Below, piece after piece: positions 28,204 to 36,400 of a stretch of 59,939 bases of DNA. Origin of the DNA: Alphaproteobacteria bacterium (GTDB taxonomy: Bacteria > Pseudomonadota > Alphaproteobacteria > Micavibrionales > Micavibrionaceae); NCBI GenBank assembly GCA_018608245.1, contig JABAZY010000028.1:1-59939 (forward strand). The letters run 5' to 3'. The notes beneath the pieces were generated by a model. That model was not told the DNA's origin and did no database searches. It worked only from the letters and a program-made list of their open reading frames with translations. A program made the position numbers and the translations under genes. The stretch's first letter is position 1. Every line of letters begins with the position of its first letter.

Positions 28204-28223
28204 TATAGGATTAAAATCCTATA
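28204..28223. repeat. Perfect 9-bp dyad downstream of the LexA box
   Basis: TATAGGATT (28204-28212) and AATCCTATA (28215-28223) are exact inverted repeats separated by AA. The dyad begins five bases after the LexA box, overlaps the candidate -10 and precedes the AAAGGAG ribosome binding site. It could be a second operator or a leader hairpin. Confidence 0.65.
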
Positions 28224-28258
28224 TCTTCTTTCTTGTAATAAACAAAGGAGAAGAGCAT

Positions 28259-29617
28259 ATGCTGGGTTTTTTAAATGGTATTGGTCGAGGCGCTAGTGTT
28301 GGTCAGCTTACACTACAAACATTATTCGCGCTGCCGTCTGAATTTTTATCGCGTTGGACACCTGATTTTAATATCTACGAAAAAACTGATGGTAGTTTTG
28401 CCACTGATTTTGATATGACGAGTGTTAAACCAGCAGGCTTGGTAGCTTATGTTGCAAAGGATGGTAATGATACAGTAGGTGACGGTAGTGAGGGAAGCCC
28501 TTATCGTACTCTCCAAAAGGCCTATGATGTTGGGGGTGTCGATATACGGATTAAGGCTGGTTTGTATGACCGTGCCGATGCTTTTACGTCCGCAAATTTT
28601 CTACCAAATAGAAATGTTGCGCTTACAGCCGTTGATGGGGCGGGTAGTGTAATTTTAACGCGCTCATATAACAGCCTTTCATGGACACAACAAGCAGGTG
28701 CAAATAGCGATGTATATTTAACAAGTGCTGCTAGTTGTATGTTTGTCTTGGACAGAGCAGCAATAGGTAGAGTTGATGAATTGCAATTAAATGAGGTTGA
28801 TGAAGTGCCAATTCCGCTGACAGAAGTAGGCGATATAGCAGCATGTCAGGCCTTGGCGGGATCATATTTTTATTCTGGTAGCGACCTTTATGTTCATACA
28901 TATGACGACAGAGCGCCTGACGATGATGTTCTCGCACTATCCAATGAAGGGTTCATGTGGTTCTATTTTGGCACAAGCCAAACCTTCTATATGGACGGTA
29001 TTGAGATATGGGGTAGAGGCGCGGTACGTACGGAACATAGCAATGCGAATAATAATATTATGGCCGCAAAAGATTGTGGGTTTAGGTTTAGTGATTGGGT
29101 AATTGCTACGGTGCGGGTTCAAGGCACGCGAAATAATTATTTTATAAATTGTCACGCTAGTGACCACACGACTGCTGATGCTTTTGGGTATGCGGCGGCG
29201 AATGTGAATGTTACGACAAGAGCGTTAGAGGTAAATTGTTCTGCGCGTCGAGTAGGAAATTTAGGGGCAACAAATGATAATGCTTTTACCTCACATAATA
29301 ACGCAGCCGTAATACGGTTGAACGCTTATGGTGAACTAACTTACGGGCCTATTATTGCAGATGTTCTAGGGTCTTGCTCTATGAATTTAGGATGTGTAGC
29401 GGGTGACTCTTTAGTTCCAGGTAATTCTCAGGCAAGAGTTGCTTTCCAAGTAGGGACGGTATCAAATTTTGATTTAGCAACATCCAAAATGTGGATGAAA
29501 AACTGTACAGCCATGGGTGAGTATTATGATAGAGGTCAAGCCAATGGCGGAGAAATGTTTGATCTAGGTGGTTTTACAGGTGAGAGCACAGGCGGTGATT
29601 ATGGTACGATAAGTTAA
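28259..29617 (+). CDS. Right-handed beta-helix protein, tail-spike-like, function unknown
   Basis: A 452-residue protein from an ATG with AAAGGAG at ideal spacing; a further 22 upstream codons are open but look non-native. Residues about 65-95 hold the pectate-lyase-superfamily entry motif (AYVAKDGNDTVGDGSEGSPYRTLQKA). Many short beta and Asn/Gly-rich repeats follow, typical of solenoids. There is no signal peptide or membrane helix. The N-terminal 60 residues could be an attachment domain, as in phage tail spikes. It sits alone between fliO and a membrane protein gene, behind a LexA box. No catalytic residues could be assigned. Confidence 0.6.
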   Translation: MLGFLNGIGRGASVGQLTLQTLFALPSEFLSRWTPDFNIYEKTDGSFATDFDMTSVKPAGLVAYVAKDGNDTVGDGSEGSPYRTLQKAYDVGGVDIRIKAGLYDRADAFTSANFLPNRNVALTAVDGAGSVILTRSYNSLSWTQQAGANSDVYLTSAASCMFVLDRAAIGRVDELQLNEVDEVPIPLTEVGDIAACQALAGSYFYSGSDLYVHTYDDRAPDDDVLALSNEGFMWFYFGTSQTFYMDGIEIWGRGAVRTEHSNANNNIMAAKDCGFRFSDWVIATVRVQGTRNNYFINCHASDHTTADAFGYAAANVNVTTRALEVNCSARRVGNLGATNDNAFTSHNNAAVIRLNAYGELTYGPIIADVLGSCSMNLGCVAGDSLVPGNSQARVAFQVGTVSNFDLATSKMWMKNCTAMGEYYDRGQANGGEMFDLGGFTGESTGGDYGTIS

Positions 29618-30525
29618 AGTACTGCTTCGTTGTTATCGCCAGTGTCGTTTATCTTTTTGTAAATTAAACTGATAAAGGCGACCTCAACACATAGGCAAGT
29701 AAAATAAAGAAAAGTGCTTGTTGTGTTTAAAATAACGAGGATTATATCTATATAAATTTGATCAAGATTATTGAGTAATAAAGGTATAAAATTTCCTGAA
29801 TAGTTAAAGATAATGTAAGGCAAAAAAATCAAAGTTAAAACGATGTAAATTCTGAAAATATTGCCGTCAACTTTTTTTATTGAAGCGAGAATTTTTGATA
29901 AATTAAATCTGTCAGTGAGCGCGATAGTTGGCCAAATAAGTATGAGTGATGCTAGTAATAAGCCACTTATTAAAATTATTGTATATTTTATAACGTATAA
30001 GCTTTTTAAGAGCCCATCATAAGGCATATTCTCAGATAATTTTTCGAGGGCTTTTTCCATTATCAAATCTTTAAAAAAATAATCTAAACCAGCAAAAAAA
30101 GCTAGAATAAACGTAAATAACATAATAGCTATAGCTTCTTTTTTACTTAACTTAAAAGACCAAAATAAACGAAAAATAACTTTGGGCGTTTCAATTCCTC
30201 TTTTGTAAATCCACGTTTTTAATTCGGTTTTATTCAAGATAAGATAGCGATAGAGTGGGATTATGAATGCAAATGTAATGATAGCGTCAATAAATAATGT
30301 GTATAAATTAAGTTGCCCAAGGTTATATAAAATATTTTGGATTGGGAGTGTAAAATTATTTGAAAATCTAGGGTAAAAATAACTTAAGTTTAGATAAATC
30401 AAATAAGCTACAAATGGTAGCCAGCAGTACAAGAATAAAATTTTTCTATTTTCAAAAGCTAGTTGAATAGATTTTTTAATGGTTGGAAAAATTTTAATTC
30501 TGAAAGCTTGTTTCGTTTCAATCAT
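29614..30525 (-). CDS. Hypothetical polytopic membrane protein
   Basis: A 303-residue protein with about six hydrophobic segments (for example LFLYCWLPFVAYLIYL, IAIMLFTFILAFFAGL, IYIVLTLIFLPYIIF), rich in Ile, Leu, Phe and Lys. It is markedly AT-rich in codon use. No family is recognised. It is the last gene of a minus-strand trio with the 90-residue protein and the FlhB-like protein (2-bp gap). Its stop shares the palindrome TTAA with the stop of the convergent beta-helix gene. Confidence 0.6.
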   Translation of the reverse strand: MIETKQAFRIKIFPTIKKSIQLAFENRKILFLYCWLPFVAYLIYLNLSYFYPRFSNNFTLPIQNILYNLGQLNLYTLFIDAIITFAFIIPLYRYLILNKTELKTWIYKRGIETPKVIFRLFWSFKLSKKEAIAIMLFTFILAFFAGLDYFFKDLIMEKALEKLSENMPYDGLLKSLYVIKYTIILISGLLLASLILIWPTIALTDRFNLSKILASIKKVDGNIFRIYIVLTLIFLPYIIFNYSGNFIPLLLNNLDQIYIDIILVILNTTSTFLYFTCLCVEVAFISLIYKKINDTGDNNEAVL

Positions 30526-30527
30526 TT

Positions 30528-30800
30528 TTATTGCGACCCGCCAGATGGCTTGAAGGTGTTTTGGAATTCTTTCAGTTGAATTCCTAATTGCTCCAAAGTG
30601 GTGATCATTTCGGCCATGGCGGGTTGGATTTTAATCGCGTCTTCGCGTTGCATGTTGAGCGTTTGGTCACAGAGCAGACCAACCTCATTATCTAAATGTG
30701 ATAAATCGATTAATTTGCCGTCATTCAATTTTTCTTGCGCGCTTTTGATGAATATTGTTAACTCATTCATGCGGGTAATTATTTGATCAGGATTTGCCAT
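30528..30800 (-). CDS. Small helical hypothetical protein next to the FlhB paralogue
   Basis: A 90-residue, all-helical, acidic protein (ITRMNELTIFIKSAQEKLNDG, LDNEVGLLCDQTLNMQRED, MAEMITTLEQLGIQLKEFQN) ending GGSQ. Size and helical pattern recall flagellar export chaperones, but no sequence motif proves that. It overlaps the FlhB-like gene by 14 bp, implying coupled translation and a linked role. Confidence 0.6.
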   Translation of the reverse strand: MANPDQIITRMNELTIFIKSAQEKLNDGKLIDLSHLDNEVGLLCDQTLNMQREDAIKIQPAMAEMITTLEQLGIQLKEFQNTFKPSGGSQ

Positions 30801-31212
30801 TATCGTCGTCCTTATGCTCGTCTTTATTATCTTTATTCATAACATCTTTTAAAACGGCATCAAAGGGATTTGCCTGCCCATTTGCCCGATAAACGTAAGA
30901 AAGCACCTCAGCCACTGCCATAAAGGCATCAGAGGGAATAGGGCTATCTAGCTCAATTTTGGCCAACATTTCGGCCAAATCAGCGTCAGTACGGATTTTG
31001 ATGCCATTCTCTAACGCAATCTGCAAAATTTGCTCGGCAAGTTTTCCCCGTCCAGCCGCGGTTACAATAGGAACGCTGTTCTCCCCAGAGCTGTCTTTGA
31101 GCGCAATAGCGGTCTGGCGATCCGGTTTTTCTATTATATTTAAAGGCTTTAGCGCATTTTCATCGTCTTTGGCGTAGCCATCATCAAATTCATCTTTATC
31201 TTTACGCGACAT
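30787..31212 (-). CDS. FlhB C-terminal-domain paralogue (EscU/YscU/HrcU-like, FlhX type)
   Basis: A 141-residue protein from the ATG at 31212. Residues about 35-125 match the cytoplasmic domain of FlhB after its cleavage site (AIALKDSSGENSVPIVTAAGRGKLAEQILQIALENGIKIRTDADLAEMLAKIELDSPIPSDAFMAVAEVLSYVY). The membrane domain and the NPTH autocleavage motif are missing. Stand-alone copies of this domain can replace the cleaved C-terminus of FlhB in Helicobacter. A TTG 13 codons upstream would overlap the flgB promoter and is less likely. Confidence 0.8.
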   Translation of the reverse strand: MSRKDKDEFDDGYAKDDENALKPLNIIEKPDRQTAIALKDSSGENSVPIVTAAGRGKLAEQILQIALENGIKIRTDADLAEMLAKIELDSPIPSDAFMAVAEVLSYVYRANGQANPFDAVLKDVMNKDNKDEHKDDDNGKS

Positions 31213-31228
31213 TGGCACGGTTCCTGCA
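31213..31228 (+). promoter_or_regulatory. Sigma-54 promoter for flgB-flgC-fliE
   Basis: TGGCACG-GTTC-CTGC-A starts at 31213 and follows the -24/-12 consensus with GG and GC exactly 12 bases apart. It is about 45 bp before flgB and abuts the start codon of the divergent FlhB-like gene. Confidence 0.78.
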
Positions 31229-31273
31229 ATGATAGGGGTAAGGTTTAACAATCATTGATACTAAGGTAGCGAA

Positions 31274-31684
31274 ATGACGATACAAAATATAGCATTATTC
31301 CAAGCAATGGGCGCAAAAATGGGTTATTTGAATACCCGTCAGGGCTTAATCGCCAATAACATTGCCAATGCGGATACCCCAGAATATCGCCCACGCGACC
31401 TTACAAAGGTAGATTTTGGTGCTGTTTTGAAAGACGTCACAGGCTCTAGCAAAATTCGTGTTAATCAAACCCGCGCAGGACACATGATCCCAGGTGGCGA
31501 TATTGATAACGCAAGAGATAGAAAAGTACGCATGACGTACGAGGTAGCGCCAGCAGACAATGCGGTGATTATCGAAGAACAAATGGTGGAAGCGACAAAA
31601 ACCACAATGGATTACAACTTAATGACCAGTTTAATGCGTAAGAATGTCGGACTTATCCGTACAGCGCTTGGCCAAAATAGATAG
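31274..31684 (+). CDS. flgB: Flagellar proximal rod protein FlgB
   Basis: A rod subunit with 136 residues. It shows the N-terminal motif MGYLNTRQGLIANNIANADTPEYRPRDL and the C-terminal helix with VEATKTTMDYNLMTSLMRKNVGLIRTALGQ, both needed for rod assembly. It is the first gene of a flgB-flgC-fliE unit behind a sigma-54 promoter. Length and motifs are typical. Confidence 0.94.
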   Translation: MTIQNIALFQAMGAKMGYLNTRQGLIANNIANADTPEYRPRDLTKVDFGAVLKDVTGSSKIRVNQTRAGHMIPGGDIDNARDRKVRMTYEVAPADNAVIIEEQMVEATKTTMDYNLMTSLMRKNVGLIRTALGQNR

Positions 31685-31708
31685 AGATAGGATTTGAAGG
31701 AGTAAATA

Positions 31709-32125
31709 ATGTCTGATCTTTTATTTGATACGTTAACAATTTCTGCACACGGTATGAGAGTACAGGGTGAGAGAACACGTATCATTTCAGAGAACATTGC
31801 CAACTCCAGTACAGGGGCATTAACACCAGAAACAGAGCCATATGCCCGTAAAGTTATTACGTTTAAAAATGAGATGGACAGGCAGCAAGGCATACGCTTG
31901 GTGGAGGTTGAAGATATTACTGAAGACCGTCGCCAAGATTTCCCGTTGAAATTTATGCCTGACCATCCGGGCGCCAATGCAGAAGGCTATGTGCGCATGC
32001 CGAACGTGAATATGTTGATCGAAATGAACGACATGCGTGAGGCACAACGTAGTTATGAAGCCAATGTTGGTATGTTGGAGCAAGCACGTTCTATGCACTC
32101 ACGCACAATTGATCTTCTACGATAG
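31709..32125 (+). CDS. flgC: Flagellar proximal rod protein FlgC
   Basis: A rod subunit with 138 residues. The N-terminal motif is ISAHGMRVQGERTRIISENIANSSTGALTPETEPYARKV, and the C-terminal signature is GYVRMPNVNMLIEMNDMREAQRSYEANVGMLEQARSMHSRTIDLLR. It lies 24 bp after flgB with a GAAGGAG ribosome binding site. Nothing unusual. Confidence 0.95.
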   Translation: MSDLLFDTLTISAHGMRVQGERTRIISENIANSSTGALTPETEPYARKVITFKNEMDRQQGIRLVEVEDITEDRRQDFPLKFMPDHPGANAEGYVRMPNVNMLIEMNDMREAQRSYEANVGMLEQARSMHSRTIDLLR

Positions 32126-32175
32126 AAGATTTTTGTGCTATACTGGTATTAGAAGTATTTTTTAGGAGAAATTAG

Positions 32176-32487
32176 ATGATTGATAAAATTAGCAACCCAG
32201 CCGCAGCCGCCAATGCTTATGCCACTCAGGCCAAAGGAATTGAAGCACCAGGTTTAGAGTCTAATGAAAAACAATCATTTGGTGATATTTTAAAAACTAA
32301 GGCAATGGATGCCGTTCAAACATTACGTCAAGGCGAAGCAGCCTCTGCCAGAGCCGTAACAGGTGAAGCAAGCTTACCAGAAGTTGTTGGCGCAATTACC
32401 GCATCAGAATTAACGCTACAAACAGTCGTGTCCATCCGTGACCGTCTAGTAACAGCTTACCAAGAAATTATGCGTATGCCTGTTTAG
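32176..32487 (+). CDS. fliE: Flagellar MS-ring/rod junction protein FliE
   Basis: FliE joins the MS ring to the rod and is the first exported substrate. It has 103 residues, with the C-terminal family block EVVGAITASELTLQTVVSIRDRLVTAYQEIMRMPV and an upstream SFGDILKTKAMDAVQTLRQGE. The ribosome binding site is TTAGGAGAA. It ends three bases before a convergent unrelated gene, so the usual continuation into fliQ is broken. Confidence 0.93.
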   Translation: MIDKISNPAAAANAYATQAKGIEAPGLESNEKQSFGDILKTKAMDAVQTLRQGEAASARAVTGEASLPEVVGAITASELTLQTVVSIRDRLVTAYQEIMRMPV

Positions 32488-32490
32488 GCT

Positions 32491-33132
32491 TTAACTTAGC
32501 GAGAGTGACGCCCTAAATAATTGCGTCCCTTTTTGAGTTTCTTTGAACTCGTAAATTACTTTTTCAGAAGATCCATTATTCTTTGCGGTTAGCAGGCCTT
32601 GTTCCCTCATGGTTGCTAAATCTTTTCCAACTTTGTCCCATACTTCTTGTAGATCCGGTGCTGATGATCTGTCTTGATTAAAAGCTCTTATTTCTTGAGG
32701 TGTTACTTGCTTAGGAACCTTATATGGTCGGTCGCCACCTAACTCCTGAACTGCGTTAGAGGTGACCATTCTTGTAAACACAGTATTTTGAGAGGGCTCA
32801 ATTTCACCTTTGAAAATTGTTGCGTAAGCTTCTATGGCAAAGTTTAAAGCTTCGCCCACTGTTGCTAGTGCTTCTCTTACTTCTTCTTCATTAAGTTTGG
32901 CCATGTTTATCTCCCTAAATTCTGTTTGTGCTTTTGATACGCGTGCTGTTGCACCGGCGTGTCTTTTTTTTGCGCGTCGCAAAAGAGCTTCACGTATAAC
33001 AGGGCTTTTTACTTCTACCGCCGTTTGTCTTGCAAAAGAAATGTCGCCTGCTGCTAATTCTGCTTGGGCTTTAGTTCGGTTTAGATTCTTTTGTGCAATC
33101 TTCAGTGCATCTGTAACGCTATCATCAGACAT
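32491..33132 (-). CDS. Hypothetical helical protein
   Basis: A 213-residue, soluble, strongly charged protein. Residues 1-90 are rich in Ala, Lys and Arg heptads (DALKIAQKNLNRTKAQAELA, REALLRRAKKRHAGATARVSKAQTEFREI), suggesting coiled coil. The C-terminal half contains PYKVPKQVTPQEIRAFNQD and no recognised domain. It may be cotranscribed with the methyltransferase gene 33 bp upstream. It and that gene interrupt the fliE-fliQ order. Function unknown. Confidence 0.6.
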   Translation of the reverse strand: MSDDSVTDALKIAQKNLNRTKAQAELAAGDISFARQTAVEVKSPVIREALLRRAKKRHAGATARVSKAQTEFREINMAKLNEEEVREALATVGEALNFAIEAYATIFKGEIEPSQNTVFTRMVTSNAVQELGGDRPYKVPKQVTPQEIRAFNQDRSSAPDLQEVWDKVGKDLATMREQGLLTAKNNGSSEKVIYEFKETQKGTQLFRASLSLS

Positions 33133-33165
33133 AGTTATACTTTTTTAATAAGTTATGAAAATAAA

Positions 33166-34056
33166 CTATCTGTTTTCTAGAATATCTGCAACATGTTTTA
33201 TGTGGGCAGAGCCGATTTCACAGCATCCGCCAATGATTGAAGCACCGAATTTCAGCCAATCTTCAACAAAACCTCCATATTCAGCGGGGTTGAAATGACG
33301 TTTTTCGATAATGTCGATGTCACCACGTTCACGGGTTTGCGGAATAGGTGCAAAGCCGTTGGCGTAAGCACCTAAAGGCTTATCTGTTATAGCGCTTAAT
33401 TGCTTAAGGGCAGGAGAGATGGCCTCTGGGATACAGCAATTGAATAAGTAAGCCTCAATGTTTTCGATATCTTTTAAACGTGCATGAGCATCCTTAATGG
33501 ATGTTTCATCACGTAAAAGCGCGCGCGGGTCATCGGTTAATGTCCATGCAACCCATACTGGAACCCCAACTTCACTAGCGGCGCTCGCGGCAGCGTAGGC
33601 TTCATCAGCGGTGGTCATGGTCTCACACAAAAACAAATCTACTTTGCCTGCCGTAGATTCAATCATTTGGCGATATTCATTCTGCATCTTGTTAACGTCA
33701 CGTTCTATGTTTGGTAGATAGGTGCCGTAAAGGGGCGGAAGACCTCCCGCAATTTTAACATCCTTGTTGCTTGCTTTGTCACGGGCTTCGATGGCTAAGT
33801 CGCAAGCAAGGCTTGTTAGCTCATGTGCGCGATCTCCTAAACCAACTTGTTCTAAACAATGCTCACCCGTACAATAGGTGTTGGTGGTAATGATGTCGGC
33901 GCCTGCCTCAATGAACTCAATATGAATATCACGCACGATTTCAGGGGCTTTGAGTAGTCCATTACTTGACCAGATAGATAGGTCACCGCGGATACCACGC
34001 TGATATAGTTCTTGCCCCATACCGCCATCAAGAAGTGTGTATTTTGTGTTATTCAT
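33166..34056 (-). CDS. Homocysteine S-methyltransferase family protein
   Basis: A 296-residue zinc-dependent methyltransferase domain. The zinc-site cysteines are visible as FNCC (about residue 206) and the GGCC pair near the C-terminus (ASIIGGCCEIGSAHI). The N-terminus LLDGGMGQELYQRGIRGD is typical, as is DIITTNTYCTGEHCLEQVGLG. Related enzymes (MmuM) transfer a methyl group from S-methylmethionine to homocysteine. The exact donor is not evident. It lies inside the flagellar region without an obvious functional link. Confidence 0.85.
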   Translation of the reverse strand: MNNTKYTLLDGGMGQELYQRGIRGDLSIWSSNGLLKAPEIVRDIHIEFIEAGADIITTNTYCTGEHCLEQVGLGDRAHELTSLACDLAIEARDKASNKDVKIAGGLPPLYGTYLPNIERDVNKMQNEYRQMIESTAGKVDLFLCETMTTADEAYAAASAASEVGVPVWVAWTLTDDPRALLRDETSIKDAHARLKDIENIEAYLFNCCIPEAISPALKQLSAITDKPLGAYANGFAPIPQTRERGDIDIIEKRHFNPAEYGGFVEDWLKFGASIIGGCCEIGSAHIKHVADILENR

Positions 34057-34154
34057 TGTTAATCAGCCCGTATTACTTAAAAGTTTGGAGTTTTTTAGCA
34101 GGAAAAGATTAATCATTCTATAGGTTTGAGGCACATAATCTGATAAATTTAGAT

Positions 34155-34421
34155 ATGAATCAAAATGAGCTTATTGATATTACCCGCCAAGCGATCATGC
34201 TGATTATTCAGATTGGTACGCCGGTCATGATGGTTGGGTTGGTTGTTGGGGTTATAATTGCATTGCTACAGGCGTTAACGCAGGTGCAGGAAATGACGCT
34301 CGTTTTTGTTCCTAAGATTTTAGCAATCTTTGCGGCTATCTTTGTTTTCCTACCAAGCTTTGCAGCGATCATGATTACGTTCATGGAGCATATTGCTGAT
34401 AAGATTATCGGCATAGGGTAG
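34155..34421 (+). CDS. fliQ: Flagellar export gate protein FliQ
   Basis: An export gate subunit with 88 residues and two membrane helices. It has the family pattern ITRQAIMLIIQIGTPVMMVGLVVGVIIALLQALTQVQEMTLVFVPKI. It starts the fliQ-fliR-flhB-cckA plus-strand run. A clear promoter was not found in the 98-bp gap before it; a sigma-54-like sequence there has wrong spacing. Confidence 0.94.
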   Translation: MNQNELIDITRQAIMLIIQIGTPVMMVGLVVGVIIALLQALTQVQEMTLVFVPKILAIFAAIFVFLPSFAAIMITFMEHIADKIIGIG

Positions 34422-34434
34422 GGGATGCCAGTAG

Positions 34435-35223
34435 ATGGAATCCTTTAACACATTATCTCTCGAAGAATTTTTGGTCTCAGGTGTTTTCGCGTTTATCATG
34501 ATTTTTGTGCGGTTGGGTACAGCGCTAATGCTTATGCCAGGGATTGGTGACTCGTTTGTCCCACAGAATATTAGACTCTATATAGCGCTTTCTATGTCCT
34601 TTGTGTTAATGCCGATTGTGCAACAATATATGCCATCACCAATACCGCCTTTTATGACGTTGGCGGCGTTGATTATGATGGAATTTATTATTGGGTTATT
34701 TATAGGTACAATCGCAAGGATTTTAATGGCAGCGCTGGATGTTGCAGGGATGATTATTTCTATGACGGCAGGACTAGCAAATGCGCAAGTCTTTAACCCT
34801 TCTTCGGCCTCGCAAGGGTCGGTTGTGGGCGCTTTACTATCAATGACTGGTGTGCTTTTTATCTTTGTTACAAACCTACATCACATGATGATTTATGGTT
34901 TGGTCGAAAGCTATCAAATGTTTCCAGTCGGTGGTGTGCCTGATGCGGGAAGTATGGCGGAGATGGTGTCAAAAACCTTATCCATGAGCTTTCTCATAGG
35001 GTTTCAAATTGCAGCACCTTTTGTTGTGATTGCGATGATGATCTATATTGGTATGGGCGTTTTATCTAGGTTGATGCCACAAATTCAGGTCTTTATTCTC
35101 GCGCTACCGATACAAATTTTATTATCAACCATCACACTGTTTTTTGTTCTATCTGCGATTATGTTATTCTGGGTCGGTAAGTTTGAAGAGGGCATGGTGT
35201 TCTTTTTAACGTCAGCAGGGTAA
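34435..35223 (+). CDS. fliR: Flagellar export gate protein FliR
   Basis: An export gate subunit with 262 residues and about six membrane helices. Conserved elements are visible: FVRLGTALMLMPGIGDSFVPQNIRLYIALSMSFVLMPI, MMEFIIGLFIGTIARILMAALDVAGMIISMTAGLANAQVFNPSSASQGSVVG, and the C-terminal LPIQILLSTITLFFVLSAI. It lies 13 bp after fliQ and 14 bp before flhB. Confidence 0.95.
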   Translation: MESFNTLSLEEFLVSGVFAFIMIFVRLGTALMLMPGIGDSFVPQNIRLYIALSMSFVLMPIVQQYMPSPIPPFMTLAALIMMEFIIGLFIGTIARILMAALDVAGMIISMTAGLANAQVFNPSSASQGSVVGALLSMTGVLFIFVTNLHHMMIYGLVESYQMFPVGGVPDAGSMAEMVSKTLSMSFLIGFQIAAPFVVIAMMIYIGMGVLSRLMPQIQVFILALPIQILLSTITLFFVLSAIMLFWVGKFEEGMVFFLTSAG

Positions 35224-35237
35224 GGGGGCGTGATTAA

Positions 35238-36311
35238 ATGAGTGACGGTAGCGAACAAGACGACTCCCAGAAAACCGAAGAACCCACCCCGAAAAAACTC
35301 GACGAGAGTAGGAAAAAAGGGCAGGTAGCGCTGTCGCGTGAAGTGAATAATTGGCTGATGTTATTTGCGGGTACAATTGTGATTGTGGCAATGGGACCTA
35401 CCATGATGCGTGGGCTTCGTGATATCATGAAAAGCTATATTGAGAAGGCGCATATTATGCCCTCTATGCCTGGCGGGTTTGCCTATGTGTTTGGAGATGC
35501 GTTTTGGGCTGTTTTAGGGGTGCTTGCTCTTCCATTAATGTTTTTATTCTTTGTGGCCTTCATTGGCCCTTTTGCACAGATAGGCCCTTTATTAGCGCCA
35601 GAAGTTTTAAAGCCAGATATCAGCAAGTTATCTCCGATAAAGGGGTTTAAGCGTTTATTCTCAATGCGCTCACTGATGGAGTTCGTTAAAGGAGTGTTGA
35701 AAATTGCAATTGTAGCGATTGTCGGCACTATTTTAATCATGCCTTATTACCAAGGGATTGAGCATCTAATTAATATGCCTGTAGAGGCTGTGTTGGCAGA
35801 GCTTTTAATCCTAGTTCTTAAAATGATGTCTGGGATTTTGGTTGTGTTGATGGCGGTGGCTATTATCGATATTGTCTATCAACGCTATGAACATCATAAG
35901 AAAATGATGATGACCAAGCAGGAAGTTAAAGACGAGTATAAACAGACAGAAGGTGACCCACATGTCCGTGCCAAGCTTCGTCAGTTACGTCAGGAAAAAG
36001 CCCGTGCTCGTATGATGCAAGCTGTTCCCGAAGCAGATGTTATTATCACTAACCCGACCCATTTTTCTATCGCACTTAAATATAAGCCTGATGAAATGGA
36101 TGCGCCTGTACTGATTGCTAAGGGCATTGATGAGGTGGCGATGCGTATCAGGGAAGTTGCGGGCGAACACGATATTCCGCTTTATGAGAATAAGCCTTTG
36201 GCGCGCGCCCTTTATGATAACGTTGAGATAGATCAACAAATCCCAGCCGAGCATTATCAGGCTGTGGCTGAAGTTATTTCCTATATCTTCCAGCTTAAGA
36301 ACAAGCTCTAA
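35238..36311 (+). CDS. flhB: Flagellar export switch protein FlhB
   Basis: FlhB is the substrate-specificity switch of the export gate, 357 residues. It has the N-terminal DDSQKTEEPTPKKLDESRKKGQV motif, four membrane helices (about 38-55, 88-115, 150-170, 185-215), the autocleavage site NPTH at 272-275, and the C-terminal switch domain. A separate paralogue of this C-terminal domain is encoded at 30787-31212. Length and motifs are typical. Confidence 0.96.
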   Translation: MSDGSEQDDSQKTEEPTPKKLDESRKKGQVALSREVNNWLMLFAGTIVIVAMGPTMMRGLRDIMKSYIEKAHIMPSMPGGFAYVFGDAFWAVLGVLALPLMFLFFVAFIGPFAQIGPLLAPEVLKPDISKLSPIKGFKRLFSMRSLMEFVKGVLKIAIVAIVGTILIMPYYQGIEHLINMPVEAVLAELLILVLKMMSGILVVLMAVAIIDIVYQRYEHHKKMMMTKQEVKDEYKQTEGDPHVRAKLRQLRQEKARARMMQAVPEADVIITNPTHFSIALKYKPDEMDAPVLIAKGIDEVAMRIREVAGEHDIPLYENKPLARALYDNVEIDQQIPAEHYQAVAEVISYIFQLKNKL

Positions 36312-36400
36312 GCTTTATTGAGCTTAGCGAGGGAAAACTTGCGCCAAGTTAAGGAACGCTCTGGTCATTAGGGCTTTAACTGTGGCATCCTAATAGGATT

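Noticed and set aside
34081-34100. Sigma-54-like TGGAG...AGC sequence before fliQ
   Set aside because: GG and GC are 11 bases apart, not 12, and the -24 element lacks the CACG part. Spacing is strict for sigma-54.
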